64,000 nt of DNA from Rhizoclosmatium globosum (lineage: Eukaryota; Chytridiomycota; Chytridiomycetes; Chytridiales; Chytriomycetaceae), in the NCBI GenBank assembly GCA_002104985.1, contig MCGO01000023.1, positions 496,001 through 560,000 of the forward strand, given 5' to 3'. The first letter of the stretch is position 1. Each line of letters opens with the position of its first letter. A program made the position numbers and the translations under genes. Positions 37,069 through 47,752 of this stretch are shown here, piece by piece. A model generated the notes under the pieces. That model was not told the DNA's origin, did not search any database, and worked only from the letters and a program-made list of their open reading frames with translations.

Positions 37069-40060
37069 ATGGCCGCTAGAAATCCTCTTGGACCACAAGG
37101 TGTCAGTCATGGCGACCGCCATCGAATCCCACCTCGCTCACAAGGTGCTTGAACATTTAACATATCAACACATCTAACTATCCCATCAGTCATAATGTAC
37201 GAGGTCCACCTCAAAGAAGTCTTTGATAAACACCCAAAATCTCCCCACAAAGCGCGTCTACGCACAGTGTTCAATCTCCTCGAAGAAATCATCCCAACAC
37301 TTGGCCCTTTCGCCCCAATCCTTACGATCCTGAAAGACGAACTTTTTCGAAGTGTTTATAGCAAGAATTTGACTTCGTGTGAAACGGATCCTTTTGTCGA
37401 ACGAGTCCCGTTCTTTTGTACAGCTGGTCGTGTCGATGAGGCGCGTCAAGAGGAGGCAGATAAAGCAAACGAGAGCCTCGCAGAACTTCAGCAAAGGATT
37501 CGATTCCGTGATCATGATTTGCAGATTTTGTACAAGAAGAATATGGCACTCAAGTTGAGTACTCTTGTTTTTTCTGTGTCTGATGTCTTAAACGTCAAAA
37601 ATTAGACAGGATATCACTGATTACCAAGTTAAAGTCGAGAAACTGCAGGAGAAGATTCGAGGGTTGGAAGACCAGTGTCATAAATATGAGATGGAGAAGG
37701 GAGAATCCGCGTACTTTCACACAGCACAAGAACATGGATTCAAGTCCGAGATTGAAAAACTGCAGGCATTTACTCGGCCATTCCCTTTCTCATAATACTA
37801 ATTTTTGCTTTAGACCACCCTGGCGCAAAAGAACGGCATCATCGAAAAACTCACAGTGTTTAAGTCCGCGTACAATGACGCACCTGACAGTGTCTTGGAA
37901 GAGCGCGAAAAGAACAAAGTGGAACTTGTCATTGACTCTATTGGCATGGTGTACGAACGTTTATGAAATTCTTCTCCTCACCACTGATATTCAGAGAATA
38001 CGATATCCACCAAGCTGAACGACTTCAAGAACAATTCGCCGAGATTTTGAACTATCAACTCGATGATTTCGAAATGGCTCTGAGCCAACTCCGCAAGAAG
38101 CGGGAAATTATGGCGGGAGTGATGATAAACGAAGTCGAACGCGAAGCTTCTTATTCCCAAGAGCTCGAAGAAGTGACTGCTGGATTCAAAAAACGTATCT
38201 CGGAACTGTTGGAAGAACAGACATTGTTGAAGCAGCATACAAATAGCTTGAAGAATGTCCTTTCCAGTTATGAAAATGATACTAAGACGGTGCAGAGAGC
38301 TGCTGATAGTGCGTTGAGACATTACTCGACAGTCGTGAGTCAATTTTACTTTCGCTGAAGAAATGCTGATAAATGATATTTAGCTTCATTATTCAGAAGA
38401 TGGTGGACATACGTATAAGCCGTGGAAGCATGCTCCATATTGCGGAAAGTGCGGGGATCGAGTACGTTAACTCAATGTCAATCATATGGTTGACAAAAAA
38501 CAAATTATAGACGATATGCTGTCCGCATAAACTTGGCTCGACGGATCCAATCGCACTCCGTCAAACAATCACACACATTCGGCTTGTTCGACCAGGTCTT
38601 AAACTTCGCAGCTACTGTAAGCCAGGTGACAAACCCGCAAAAGTGGTATCGGCTTTCAAAGACGAGAATGATTCAGATGTCGAAGAAGGCGAAGACGAGC
38701 AATTATTGGTAAATTTTGAAAGTCAAATATTAGTCGTTCTCATTTCGTGATACAATCATAGGTTACTAAGTCGATGAAGATTGTGTGGGAGCAGTACTAC
38801 GATGTGTACCAAGGATACAAGCCAAAGTATACGCGTATTTTCAATCTGTGAGTTTGAATCTTGTTTAATTGTATGCTGACATTTCTTCAGTGAACGTACA
38901 CTTGATTACATCCAAGAAATCTATGAGGCTCGAGTGATATACGAAGAGAAAATTGACAACCTTGCAAACAAGGATGACGATGTCCAATATATGAAATTCA
39001 CTGTAAGTAGTTGATATATATTCCGCTCAATCTGAAATTCTTCCAGGACTTCTTCTACGACTTTTTTAACAGCCGCTACCAAATTCAAGAAGTAGCGCTC
39101 AAAGCCATCCACGACCTCTTCACAGCACTAGCAAAATACGAGTCGAACAATCTAAACGTAGCAATCTTCATCAAGCATCTATGTGGTCACGAGGATATCA
39201 CTTGGAAGTACATTTACGACTGCCGAAAGCTGTTTGCAAAGTATAACGACGGCCAGCCGTTGATTGCGCCCAAGTATCGCCAGATTATCGGGATTCTGTA
39301 TCCTTGCCGTCCTGTAAGTGTTTATTCAATTTCAGTTTCCGAATGCGTGGCTTACGAGGAATATTTTTAAAGCGAGAAATATATGACGGTATGGAGTTGG
39401 AGTTTCAAGCCTACACGAAAAACAAGATGACGTATGAGTTGTTGGATGAACAGCTTCTACACATGATTCATAAAGGCATCGAACCAAATGTGAAATTCAT
39501 GACGCTGTGTCTGAAGAGGTACGATTACCAAGAGACTGGTGCCTTGCAGTATGAAGATTTTGATGAAGCGTTGGCGACCCTCTTGTCGACTATTCAGGGT
39601 TTGTAAGATTGAACATTATCGTAAAAGAACTAATTCTGTTCGGTCAGTGAAACACAAACGCTTAATGTACAAGCTCGTGAGTCGAGACAACGCGAATCGC
39701 GATACTGTGCCAATCGCGAAACTAGCCATGGTGTGTGCATATTTCTTGGTCCACGAAGCGTCACTGCATTCTTGGTTACCCCCAGCTGTTAACGCGCCTG
39801 AAGTTATTGGGAACTTAAGTAGGTTGTTGGAATCAGGGGGTAAAGATAGCGACAAGGCAACACCATCTAGTCGTGGTGCAAAGACGGCCGAAGAGCCACC
39901 AGCGACACAAAAAGACGTGGATATTGTGTTGAAGAGTGATAATATTCACGGAATCATGTTGGATGGACGGGCGGTTGAGGAAGAAGAGGCGAAAATGAAA
40001 ATGCGCATTGATATGGCCATGCTTTCGAGGGAGAATGAAAGGGAGAGCGATACCGAATAA
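37069..40060 (+). CDS. Coiled-coil protein with TSNAXIP1-N-like domain, probably flagellar
   Basis: The ATG at 37069 and an intron at 37145-37189 join in phase to IMYEVHLKEVFDKHPK. The next about 90 residues (RTVFNLLEEIIPTLGPFAPI, LTILKDELFRSV) match the style of the translin-associated factor X-interacting N-terminal domain, seen in cilium and sperm-linked proteins. Long coiled coils follow (37.6-38.3 kb). Then come a small Cys-pair patch (YCGKCGDRTICCPHK, about 38.44-38.53 kb) and a helical C-terminal half. One part of that (YDYQETGALQYEDFDEAL, about 39.5 kb) resembles a degenerate EF-hand. About ten short introns interrupt it. The C-terminus is acidic and ends in ERESDTE. Flagellar localisation is inferred from the domain and from zoospore biology. 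I am fairly sure of the gene, less of the name. Confidence 0.62.
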
Positions 40061-40141
40061 CTTTTTCATATTTAACTCTCATAAATATTTATTTTCGTCT
40101 TTGGAAGGAAAACATTTGGTAACATCACCCAACCACCAGGG

Positions 40142-40702
40142 CAGGGGCCGGGTACTGGGGGGGTCTAATTCGACAAAATGGCGACTTGCGCAATTTTTCA
40201 CAAAACGTCCACAACAAAACCAGCAGCCCACCATCACTCCCAACCAAAGTCTCCTCTTATTGGCACGTAAAGCAACCAATCAGAGTCTTCCAAATGAGTG
40301 TGATTCGTCATTTTTGGAGTTTTGTTGAACTTTGTCAAACGGCAGTTAGAACCATAGATACGATAGATTCAATTGGAAAGAATTACAATGATATATTTAT
40401 TGTTTAGAGCAGAATTAAGAGATAGATGTTGGGTTCATGAACTCCAACTTCTTTTTCTGCCATTGATACTTTTACTATACATTCAGTGTAATATTGATAG
40501 AGATTATTTCCGATATTTTACGATTCATGTTCATTATTTTTTCGACGCATTCTGTTCTCCCTTCATCCATTTTGTGCGTGTGTTACATAAGTACAACGTC
40601 ACACGAGGTACAATCTCCACAATTCTGAGTGTAACATGAACATCTCCCGGTCTTTGGAAAAATCCTTGCTAAATTGGGTCAAGCCCGAGTACCCGGCCCC
40701 TG
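40142..40702 (+). mobile_element. Small TIR element, copy A (non-autonomous DNA transposon, hAT-like)
   Basis: It begins CAGGGGCCGGGTAC (40142-40155) and ends with the exact reverse complement GTACCCGGCCCCTG (40689-40702), a 14-base terminal inverted repeat. It is 561 bases long. An 88-codon open frame inside (40373-40639) looks like noise. CAGGG ends are common in hAT elements. No transposase is present. Confidence 0.65.
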
Positions 40703-40706
40703 GTGG

Positions 40707-41185
40707 CAGGGCCGGGTACCTCGTGTGACGTTGTACTTATGTAACACACGCACAAAATGGATGAAGGGAGAACAGAATGCGTCGAAAAAATAATGAACAT
40801 GAATCGTAAAATATCGGAAATAATCTCTATCAATATTACACTGAATGTATAGTAAAAGTATCAATGGCAGAAAAAGAAGTTGGAGTTCATGAACCCAACA
40901 TCTATCTCTTAATTCTGCTCTAAACAATAAATATATCATTGTAATTCTTTCCAATTGAATCTATCGTATCTATGGTTCTAACTGCCGTTTGACAAAGTTC
41001 AACAAAACTCCAAAAATGACGAATCACACTCATTTGGAAGACTCTGATTGGTTGCTTTACGTGCCAATAAGAGGAGACTTTGGTTGGGAGTGATGGTGGG
41101 CTGCTGGTTTTGTTGTGGACGTTTTGTGAAAAATTGCGCAAGTCGCCATTTTGTCGAATTAGACCCCCCCAGTACCCGGCCCCTG
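40707..41185 (-). mobile_element. Small TIR element, copy B (inverted, internally deleted)
   Basis: Second copy in opposite orientation, 4 bases (GTGG) from copy A. The outer terminal repeat is GTACCCGGCCCCTG at 41172-41185; the inner one (40707-40719) lacks one G. It matches copy A over 40142-40611 without a difference that I can see, but lacks the segment equivalent to 40612-40688. Such close identity implies recent duplication or gene conversion. Confidence 0.65.
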
Positions 41186-41240
41186 CCCAACCACAACACA
41201 TCCAACACCACCTTCCATCCCAAACACCTCCGCAAAAACG

Positions 41241-41314
41241 CGCTCGATACTGGGATCGAACCAGTGACCTTGAGGTTAACAGCCCCACGCTACTGCCAGC
41301 TGAGCCAACCGAGC
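41241..41314 (-). tRNA. tRNA-Asn (anticodon GTT)
   Basis: On the minus strand the acceptor GCTCGGT pairs with ATCGAGC, with a G-T pair. The anticodon loop CTGTTAA lies in a GGGG/CCTC-type stem and gives anticodon GTT. The T-arm is ACTGGTTCGATCCCAGT. It lies 52 bases beyond the inverted repeat. No intron. Confidence 0.92.
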
Positions 41315-42039
41315 ACATGTAGGATTATCTTTATAAATATGTGACCGAAAGTTGGTAACCGAGCGAAACACCGTGATCTGCGGGAAAAGATATCAGAGAA
41401 CACCTTTTAGAAGTAGCATTTTACGCGCCAATTGTAGTGAATAAGTTGGAGAGCCATTAGTACAAGGATGGATGATTCCGTCTCCGACCTGTCATGGCTT
41501 TCATCCATCAAACCTAAAAAGGTACAGCCAGGAATAATACTGAAGGCTGAACAGTGAAGATTGATCTCACAATGCCGCGAAAGTTACTTGCTTATAAAAG
41601 TTATCACTTTGTCAACAAACAAAGGCGCCATTCTTAGTCCACTTAGCATAACTGCGTTTATGACTTTCTCGAATATTTAACGCGCTTGATAGTTTTTGAT
41701 TGAATTATGTTAGATGGGCAGACAGTTGAGCTTAAAGAAACCAAAAAATGAATATGCAAATTGACCCTGTTCGCCGCTCAGAAGACTTTTAAAATGTCTC
41801 TTTCCAATCGTGAATCAATCTGAAGTGAATTCTATAGTAGCGCTTTGCAATAACTTAAAAGGCGGACTTGGACTGTCTGTCGACTTTTACTATCTTCATG
41901 AGAAATATGCAATATAACTCGAAAGTAGTTCATGTTTCTACTTTTGGAATATGGATAAATGGCAAGGAGGGTTTGGTGTCAGTCCCCAGTACATTTTTGA
42001 GAGTTCTACATTTTCCAACAAAAGAAAGAGTAACCGAAA
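41315..42039. other. Intergenic, nothing recognised
   Basis: About 725 AT-rich bases upstream of HID1. Only short open frames (for example 41868-42050) without recognisable features. Confidence 0.5.
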
Positions 42040-45000
42040 ATGGGAGCTAGTGAATCGAAAGTGCAGTTCCGCAAGGGCGTGCACTCGCTTTTGAATGGCA
42101 AGACAGACGAGGTAGCTATTAAGCGATTAACCCTAACCCTAAGAGTCTAAGACTTAATACCAAAACAAGGGCCTTCCAATTGATGCCACGTTTTTCGAGT
42201 CGTTTGTTGGGCTTTCCGTTGACGCCGAAGACGTGTTTAATTCGCTGAGTTCGAGTGACGTGCGATTGATCAGAGACACGCAACGCCGGGCCTTTGCGTT
42301 TGTTGTTGAATCGAGTGTTGAAACACTGGAACGGGGACTGAAGGCCGAGACGGTCGATGTGCAGCGCGTGTCGAGTGCCGTGCGTGTTTTGACGAGACTG
42401 CTTCCGTTTGTGTTTGAAGTGGAAAGTGGTGAAGGGGGGGAAAGTGGTGAAGGGGGTGTCACTGTTAACTGGCTCTGGGAAGGTGCGTTCACGTTCCCCC
42501 TTTTACCTTGCTTTTCCCATGACACTCATATTAATTAATATACTAATTGATTGCGTAAAAGGCCCATCCTCACTCGGTCTTCGTTTGGCCCAATCGACCA
42601 TCCAACTTCTCTTTCTCCGCCAATTCACTCTCACAGCCGATGCCGAAACAAACTTGTGGGCAACTGGTGTCGCTGTCTCCTCAGATACGTCAGTTTCTTT
42701 CTCGGCCGCAACTACAAAAAACAGAATCGATGTTTTGCGGCTTGTTCAAACACTCCTTTCAACCCAAATATTCGAATCGCCTTCAAATGCGTGCAAATCT
42801 CACTCTCGTTTTGCTAAAGTAATTACGCGTGGATTGAATCAGCAACTGGCTCAGGGACTGACTGTCTCCCTCCTCAACACCGCCCTCCAATACGATCCTG
42901 TCGGTTGGGGCCTTTTGCCTTACCACCACCAACTCCTTGGTGACCCTCTCCAAGAACAACTTGTTTCACTATGTCTTCAAACTCTTGTTTTGTTGGTGGA
43001 CATTGGTGCTGTCTCGAAAGTTCCTGATTTGTCGAAGCAAGATGGTACCCTCGAAGATGTTCTCCTCAAATTGAGACTGGAAAAGGAAAAGAAGGAAAGA
43101 GAGGAGGCGGAAAAGGAAAGAGAGAAGGAGGAAAGGAGGGCCGAGAAGGAACGGAAGCGGTTGGAAAAGGAAAGAAGGAAGGCGGAGAAGGAAGGTCGAG
43201 TTATTGAGAAGGAAGAGGAAGATGATGAAGCTTCTACTATTGTTGCTGCCGAAACCGTCACTACAGAAAAGAAGAAGAAAAAGAGTTGAGTACCTCAGAG
43301 ATCCTGAAGAGAATTCGAGCTATAGCGAAAAATATAATTTCGAGGATAATCATGATGGATTGATGGATTGAGGAGCCTTGGATGATTGTCTATATGATAT
43401 ACCCCACACTAATACACGCTAATGTAGAGGACAAGGACGGGGATGAATCAAAGGAAAAGAAAAAGAAGGACAAGAAGGAGAAGAAAGACAAGGAAGAGAA
43501 GAAGGACAAGAAAAAGAAGGAGAAAGAACTTGATGTTGCTGTCCCAGTCTCTCCTTCTGTCGCGTCTGTGGCATCAGTCGCGCCTGTTGTTGACGAAGTC
43601 GAGGATGAAGAAGAAGAGAATCAAGTTGTCGAAGAAGATGCTGTTGTTGAAGAAAAGGTGGAGGAGAAGGTCTTTATTGATAAGGTACAGTTTCTTCTTC
43701 AGTGTGATTCCCCAATCTCAAGTATACCACAGACTGCATTTGGAAATAACGATTTCCGTTACTTTATCTCCAAGATTTCAAAGAAGGGTGATTTGGATTT
43801 CATTTGGACAAGTATCGTAAGAATCTTGAAGAATCCTTTGGAGGTTTGTTGTTAGCTCTATCAAAAGTATGTCATTCTGATTCGTAATACTCAAGGCTGC
43901 CAACACGTATTTGCCTGGAAGTAACAAACGCGTCGATTTGCACATTGAAACCATCATGCTCTTCTGGAAGTTTTACGAAATCAACGAGGTAATGACCACA
44001 GTCCAACTTCAGCCATCTCACTCACCTTTTTCCCAAAAACTCCCAGCACTTTGCAACCCTCGTCAAAGACTCAGACCTAATCCTCCCCTTCACATCCACT
44101 CTCCTCTACTTCATGATAGAAACCAAATCCTCCCCCAACGACATTGGCCTAACCCGAATGTCCACATTCCTCCTCCACATCCTCTCCCAAGAACGCACCT
44201 ACGCCGTCCACCTAAACGCCCCCTTCGACTCAACCCCCTACCAAGCCGTAACCCGCCACCTCCCCATCTTCCAAGGCACATGGGCCGACTTTGTCACCCT
44301 CGCTTTACACCACCTCATCACCACAACCGCAAAAACACCCGTCGCAACGCTGCACGAAACCATGTTGATGGTTCTTGCGAACATGGCGCCGTACTTCAAG
44401 TGCTTGTGCGTGGTCACGTGTAACAAGCTCATGTCGCTGTTGAAGGTGTTTGTGAACCCGGCGTTTTTGGTTAGTAAGGAGGCGAATCATAAGTGTGTGT
44501 TTTATTTGGTGGATTTATGTAATGGCGTTGTGCAGTATCAGGTTGCAGGTGAGGAGGAGGGTGCTGTTGGGGGGTTTTTTTTAAGGTGGGGGGGGGTTTG
44601 TGTTAACTTTGGATTTATTTATTTTTTGAAATTTAGGAAACTCGCAGCTTGTGTATGCGCTTGTGAGGAACGCGGAGTTGATTCATGGGTTGCAGGATTT
44701 GACGTTTGATGATGCGATGCAGGAGTTGGCGAGGGTTCGGGACAGTAAGGCGAAGCGGGTTGCGATGGAGAAGCTTTCTGGGGAGAAGGGGGAGGATGAA
44801 GGAGATGTTTCGACGCTTGTTGCTGGACGGTTTGTTGCGACTGAGGAATGGGTGAGTTTGTTTTTTTTTAACACCCTTCAAATTCAACTTTCTGCTAACT
44901 TGTCTTCAGTTCAACTACTGGAAATCGCACCTCCGTCTCTCAACTCTCATCACCCTCGTTGACGCGCTCGGACCCATGATTTCCAAATACTGTATCGAGA

Positions 45001-45260
45001 AGGGATTCAACGACGACAAGAAGGCCATTGAGTATTTGGCTTCAGGAACGACTGTCGGTTTGCTCCCACTCCCACAACCGATTTTCACGCGGAAGTTTAC
45101 GTACACAGAGGCTGTGCGGGTTTGGTTCACGAGTTACATGTGGGGTAATGTGTACATCAAGTGCGCCAATCCTAGTGGTGGTGATGCTGTTGTGAAGGCG
45201 TGTCCTAGTATTTGGACTGGATGTGATGTGCAACTGTTTAGTGTCAAGATTGCAGAGTAG
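42040..45260 (+). CDS. HID1: HID1 family protein (Golgi/secretory trafficking)
   Basis: Peripheral Golgi protein of the HID1/dymeclin group, linked in animals to dense-core vesicle sorting. The ATG at 42040 gives MGASESKVQFRKGVHSL, matching the myristoylatable MGxxxSKxxFRKA start of HID1. Exon 2 reads DATFFESFV and then RVLTRLLPFVFE. Introns checked in phase are 42113-42173, about 42482-42560, 43285-43427, 43685-43732, about 43840-43895, about 43988-44050, about 44550-44636 and about 44851-44909. A Lys/Glu-rich insertion (43080-43680) splits the protein. The conserved C-terminal half contains TRMSTFLLHILSQER, FNYWKSHLRLSTLITLVDA and ends VQLFSVKIAE. A short tandem repeat (GGESGEGG) lies at 42425-42455. 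Family call is firm. Confidence 0.9.
42129..42142. promoter_or_regulatory. Double telo-box in HID1 intron 1
   Basis: AACCCTAACCCTAA, two units of the TTAGGG-type telomere repeat, about 90 bases after the HID1 start codon and inside the first intron. In other fungi such boxes are bound by Tbf1/Teb1-type factors near promoters. The role here is inferred. Confidence 0.45.
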
Positions 45261-45451
45261 ATGATTTCTTAAGTTGTCGAGTTGGTTTCTGTAATGGCGA
45301 AAGGAACGGAGAATGATTTCTCCAATGTGTGTTTTTATCCGTTTTAACATGTGTTTCTTTGGATACTTTATAAAGTTAAGATTTTGGTTTATTGAGAGAC
45401 TCTAGGTTGAAACAATGGTACGGAAACAATGAACTGACTCAAACTTTCACA

Positions 45452-46432
45452 ATGGAACCTGAGGCCAATGAGACGGAATCGTTGCAAGTAACACGACTCT
45501 TTACTATTGCTGCCCGGCTTCCCCAGAAAGAAATAACGTACGCGGGTTTCGTTCGAATCAGCATTTTATGGACATTGTTTGGAATAACCCTTGCTGGGCT
45601 TTCCTACTCTTCCTACTTCATCTTTGGTATCGAAAAAGTGTCGCTTTTGAGCAAAAACCAGACCCTTGCGATGACTGCTTTCAATATACAGCTTCTTTCG
45701 ATGGCGTTCGGTGCGGCAGGGCTTTGTTGTGACTTTGCGTACCAGTTGCGACATCCAGATTACACTGGTACAGGACAATACATCTGCATCGCTATTTTCG
45801 AGTTGAGTTATATTCATTATTCATGGGCTCGAAGCCAGCATATCGCGTTTAGCGTTTTACCATGGGGTACAAAAGTATGTAGTTGGGTTGTGTTCTTCAG
45901 TCCATTCCTTCTGATACCTCAAGTTATACCACCACTATTATCCGCTGCTGGATTATCCGGGAATGTAATCGACATTCTTTTCATTTACCTTCCAGTTCTT
46001 GCTGGTGTCGTCACTGTTTTGTTTGACTGTTTTTTGCTTATTGCGTTCTTTATTTATATTCGGAGACATACGGTGATGGCTGCGACAGATCAATCTCCAC
46101 CGCAGTTTATGATTATTACAAAGTTTGGGGGTATTGCATGTATTGTTGGGTTGACTTCAGTCGCACTTCTTGCTGCGGGCACAATGAGTGACGACACTGA
46201 CTTTCTTCAAAATTTATCAGTTGGAAGCACAGCCTGTGTAGTTTTAGTTTTTTTTGTGCTTTTGCGGATGAAGGTTGTGTTACATTGGAATGAAATACGA
46301 GAACGAATGAGTGAGTCCAATCGGATGGAGCTTGCAAAGGTTTTATCGACTGGAGGAAGGATGGACTCTATATCTGTTCACAATCTGAAGCTGTCTTTGG
46401 ATGAGGTGTTTTCACGAGAATCAAGGGCATGA
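45452..46432 (+). CDS. Seven-transmembrane protein, chytrid-type family (member C)
   Basis: Intronless, about 326 residues from the ATG at 45452. Seven hydrophobic segments are clear: ILWTLFGITLAGLSYSSYF, then FNIQLLSMAFGAAGLCCDF, YICIAIFELSYIHYSWAR, WVVFFSPFLLIPQVIPPLL, IYLPVLAGVVTVLFDCFLLI, IACIVGLTSVALLAAG and VVLVFFVLLRMKVVLHWNE. The C-tail (RMSESNRMELAKVLSTGGRM) is well conserved with member D and weakly with A and B. An open frame continues upstream without an ATG. Function unknown; topology suggests a sensor or channel. Confidence 0.8.
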   Translation: MEPEANETESLQVTRLFTIAARLPQKEITYAGFVRISILWTLFGITLAGLSYSSYFIFGIEKVSLLSKNQTLAMTAFNIQLLSMAFGAAGLCCDFAYQLRHPDYTGTGQYICIAIFELSYIHYSWARSQHIAFSVLPWGTKVCSWVVFFSPFLLIPQVIPPLLSAAGLSGNVIDILFIYLPVLAGVVTVLFDCFLLIAFFIYIRRHTVMAATDQSPPQFMIITKFGGIACIVGLTSVALLAAGTMSDDTDFLQNLSVGSTACVVLVFFVLLRMKVVLHWNEIRERMSESNRMELAKVLSTGGRMDSISVHNLKLSLDEVFSRESRA

Positions 46433-46598
46433 AGACAAGTTATTGGTATTCAATCAAAAACTATGTCTACTTTTCATTTCACATGTTCTTAATTTGTATT
46501 CTTTGACAAAATAGTCTTACTAAAATTTCAGTAATTCAACGTTACTTCTCACGTTGGAAAAATGCGAACAAGACGAACAATGTCAATAGTCGTAGACA

Positions 46599-47563
46599 AT
46601 GACACTAGAAACTGTGGAACAACAACCATCCGCCGCTGAAGCTTTCCCATCACATAAAGTACGACAAGAGAGCCCCGTATATCGTATTCGAATTGGTGTG
46701 CTATCCGTGCTTGCTTCAGTATGCTTTGCGGGGCTCATATACTTGATTAGCTTTGTATTTCTCATTGAAAAAGCCTCAATATCGAACAAGAAGTGTCCAA
46801 AGGCCATAACATCGTTTAATATACAGCTTTTATTACTTTCCGTCAGCGCAGCAGGCTTGTGTGCTGATTATGCATATCATCTTGGACACTTGGAATACAC
46901 GGGCGAAGGCCAGTACATATTCATTGCAATCTTTGAGATTTTCTATATTCAATATTCTTGGGCTCGAAGTAAGTATATTGCATATGGTGTTATGCCTTGG
47001 TGCACAGAGATTTGTGGTTGGATTGTGTGGTTCAGCCCAGCACTCCTTATTCCACAAGTAATACCACCGATTTCAACCACAGTTGGTTACTTTAACGATA
47101 CTATATATCTCATGTTTATCTACCTTCCAATCGCTGCAGCTGCGTTTACAGTCCTGTTTGACTGTTTCTTACTTGTTGTGTTCATCAATTATATACGGCA
47201 GCATACTGTGATGAGCGCTGCGGATGCAATATCACCGCAATTTTTAATAATAACAAAATATGGAACTACAGCTTGTATTGCCGGCATCACTTCTGTTGGA
47301 CTTCTCGGCGGAGCTACTGAAGTTGATATGGAGCTAGCATACAATTTAACAGTCTTGAGTACAGCCTGCTTATTTTTTTTTTCTTGGCTCTGTTAAAAAT
47401 GAAGATTGATTTGTACTGGAATGAAGTTAGAGAAAGAATGAGCACATCAAATAAGACAGACTTAGCCAAGGTTTTGTCTTCGGTGGGAAGGATGGATTCT
47501 GTTTCGATCAAAAATTTGAAGTTTTCTTTGGATGCTGATTTCCGGAGGGATAGTTCGAATTGA
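46599..47563 (+). CDS. Seven-transmembrane protein, chytrid-type family (member D)
   Basis: Tandem paralogue of member C, 166 bases downstream, intronless. The ATG at 46599 gives MTLETVEQQPSAAEAF. Shared landmarks are SFNIQLLLLSVSAAGLCADY, AIFEIFYIQYSWARSKYIAY, WFSPALLIPQVIPPISTTV, FDCFLLVVFINYIRQHTVM, then MKIDLYWNEVRERMS and AKVLSSVGRMDSVSIKNLKF. The frame is lost in a long T run (about 47374-47387) and resumes as FLALLKMKID. A homopolymer miscount is the simplest explanation, since the downstream coding is intact to the stop at 47561-47563. Confidence 0.75.
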
Positions 47564-47752
47564 TATCTTATTCTAATTCTAATAACATAATGAGACCAAG
47601 CGCATGTATAAAAAGCGTAAGCGTAGATGCAAATAGTACCTTTACTGTTTGACGGTGACATTGTTGTCATCAAACAGTGAATACCAGTTTAACCTGTAGT
47701 CGCAAATCTAGTCTTCATGAAAACTTACACGTTAGTTTCAGTTTATTGCCAA

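Larger units (their letters stand above)
40139..41188. repeat. Large inverted repeat with 473-base arms
   Basis: Left arm 40139-40611 and right arm 40716-41188 are reverse complements. Paired coordinates sum to 81327 at both ends, so there is no net indel. The unique loop is 104 bases (40612-40715). Directly outside lies CCAACCAC at both 40129-40136 and 41187-41194, a candidate 8-base target duplication, although the left copy is separated from the repeat by a few extra bases. Confidence 0.85.

Noticed and set aside
40373..40954. Identical 88-91 codon frames in both element copies
   Set aside because: They are the same repeat arm read twice and do not resemble a transposase or any protein.
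41080..41322. Open frame overlapping tRNA-Asn
   Set aside because: Its last third is the complement of the tRNA; a typical false ORF.
42129..42142. Chromosome end or internal telomere scar
   Set aside because: Only two repeat units, inside an intron with coding sequence on both sides; a regulatory box is more likely.
42420..42460. Tandem repeat of possible regulatory meaning
   Set aside because: Two short units encoding GGESGEGG within the HID1 reading frame; simple coding repeat.
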